A DNA stretch of 64,000 nt from Pectinatus cerevisiiphilus (lineage in GTDB: Bacteria; Bacillota; Negativicutes; Selenomonadales; Selenomonadaceae), in NCBI RefSeq assembly GCF_004341685.1, contig NZ_SMAA01000007.1:62001-126000 (forward strand). Direction: 5' to 3'. The translations under genes were made by a program, and so were the position numbers. This document shows, one piece after another, positions 63,727 through 64,000 of this stretch; the first letter of the stretch is position 1, and every line of letters starts with the position of its first letter. The notes beneath the pieces were generated by a model that ran no database searches, was not told where the DNA came from, and saw only the letters and a program-made list of their open reading frames with translations.

Positions 63727-63746
63727 TTAAGCTCCTCCTTTCAAAA

Positions 63747-64000
63747 TCAACAATTTAACATTTTTTTTATTTTCGTTTCTACATTGTCAAGTTTTTCCAC
63801 CTGAAAATTCTCCCTTAGCGATTCCACATCTGTTAGAATTTTTTTCAGCGATTCTCTAAACAATTTATTTTTTTCTACTGCGTTTAATCTCATCTCATAA
63901 TTTTCTAGAATAATTTCACAACGGTGAAGCGTATCATAAGCAGCCTGCCTAGAAATATTCATCAGTGATGCTATTTCTGAAAGGGATAGATCCTGATATA
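63747..64000 (-). CDS. ylxM: YlxM/UPF0122 family SRP-operon helix-turn-helix protein (5' end cut by window edge)
   Basis: The frame stays open to the edge and reads YQDLSLSEIASLMNISRQAA, a sigma-70-region-4-like helix-turn-helix, followed by YDTLHRCEIILENYEMRLNA and a coiled-coil tail to KKMLNC. The family is about 110 residues, so roughly 30 are missing. An internal ATG at 63962 is not the real start because the helix-turn-helix begins before it. It is the usual first gene of the ffh operon. Confidence 0.9.
   Translation of the reverse strand, partial: YQDLSLSEIASLMNISRQAAYDTLHRCEIILENYEMRLNAVEKNKLFRESLKKILTDVESLRENFQVEKLDNVETKIKKMLNC

Overview
The window is AT-rich bacterial chromosome with tightly packed genes, most of them on the minus strand. 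The conserved blocks (ylxM-ffh-rpsP-khpA-ylqD-rimM-trmD-rplS-lepB-rbgA-rnhB; rapZ-yvcK-whiA; HrcA/CIRCE-controlled chaperones; a SCIFF peptide with its radical SAM maturase) are those of Firmicutes. Flagellar-type and type IV pilus-type genes in a non-sporulating gene context, a two-gene GGGtGRT/NifU-like pair and a membrane-anchored YvcK fit an anaerobic member of the Negativicutes, perhaps a motile Selenomonadaceae relative such as Pectinatus. That placement is an inference from gene content. TTG and GTG starts are frequent, and several starts here were moved to fit the Shine-Dalgarno sequence.

Layout. 1-1343: recR (cut by the edge), ybaB and a secreted amidase. 1749-4589: class I fructose-bisphosphate aldolase, a cupin gene behind a double palindrome, and a TlpA/CcdA thiol-redox pair. 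4742-8860: an export operon (HlyD-like lipoprotein and two ABC-2 permeases, no ATPase) with a TetR regulator; one 14-bp palindrome lies at both promoters. 9044-18381: a histidine-utilisation cluster (M20 hydrolase, HutF-like amidohydrolase, both subunits of aconitase X, HutI, HutU) with an RpiR-type regulator and HutD. 18594-22124: mnmA, an IscR-like Rrf2 regulator, rarA, dut. 22510-24526: htpG with a perfect CIRCE. 24724-32812: pyruvate kinase, the GGGtGRT/NifU-like pair, and the glycolytic genes gap-pgk-tpiA-gpmI. 33286-34866: SCIFF peptide and maturase. 34958-41012: HAD hydrolase, rapZ, yvcK, whiA, polysaccharide deacetylase and a secreted unknown. 41456-43486: CIRCE, groES, groEL. 43622-57909: one long same-strand run from rnhB through a FliK-like protein, an FlhB C-terminal-like protein, yraN, ubiX, comM and aroE into a complete inner-membrane type IV pilus/pseudopilus set. 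57990-64000: rbgA, lepB, rplS, trmD, rimM, ylqD, khpA, rpsP, ffh and ylxM (cut by the edge).

How the genes fit together. Lower glycolysis (aldolase, gap to gpmI, pyk) is nearly complete but split into separately terminated units. The hut cluster should take urocanate to glutamate, probably by a deiminase plus an M20 deacylase rather than by the usual HutG. It also carries aconitase X, whose substrate here is unknown; this is the strongest candidate for undescribed chemistry. The GGGtGRT/NifU-like pair and the SCIFF system are conserved modules whose biological role is unresolved. I saw no tRNA, rRNA, CRISPR array, insertion sequence or prophage gene.
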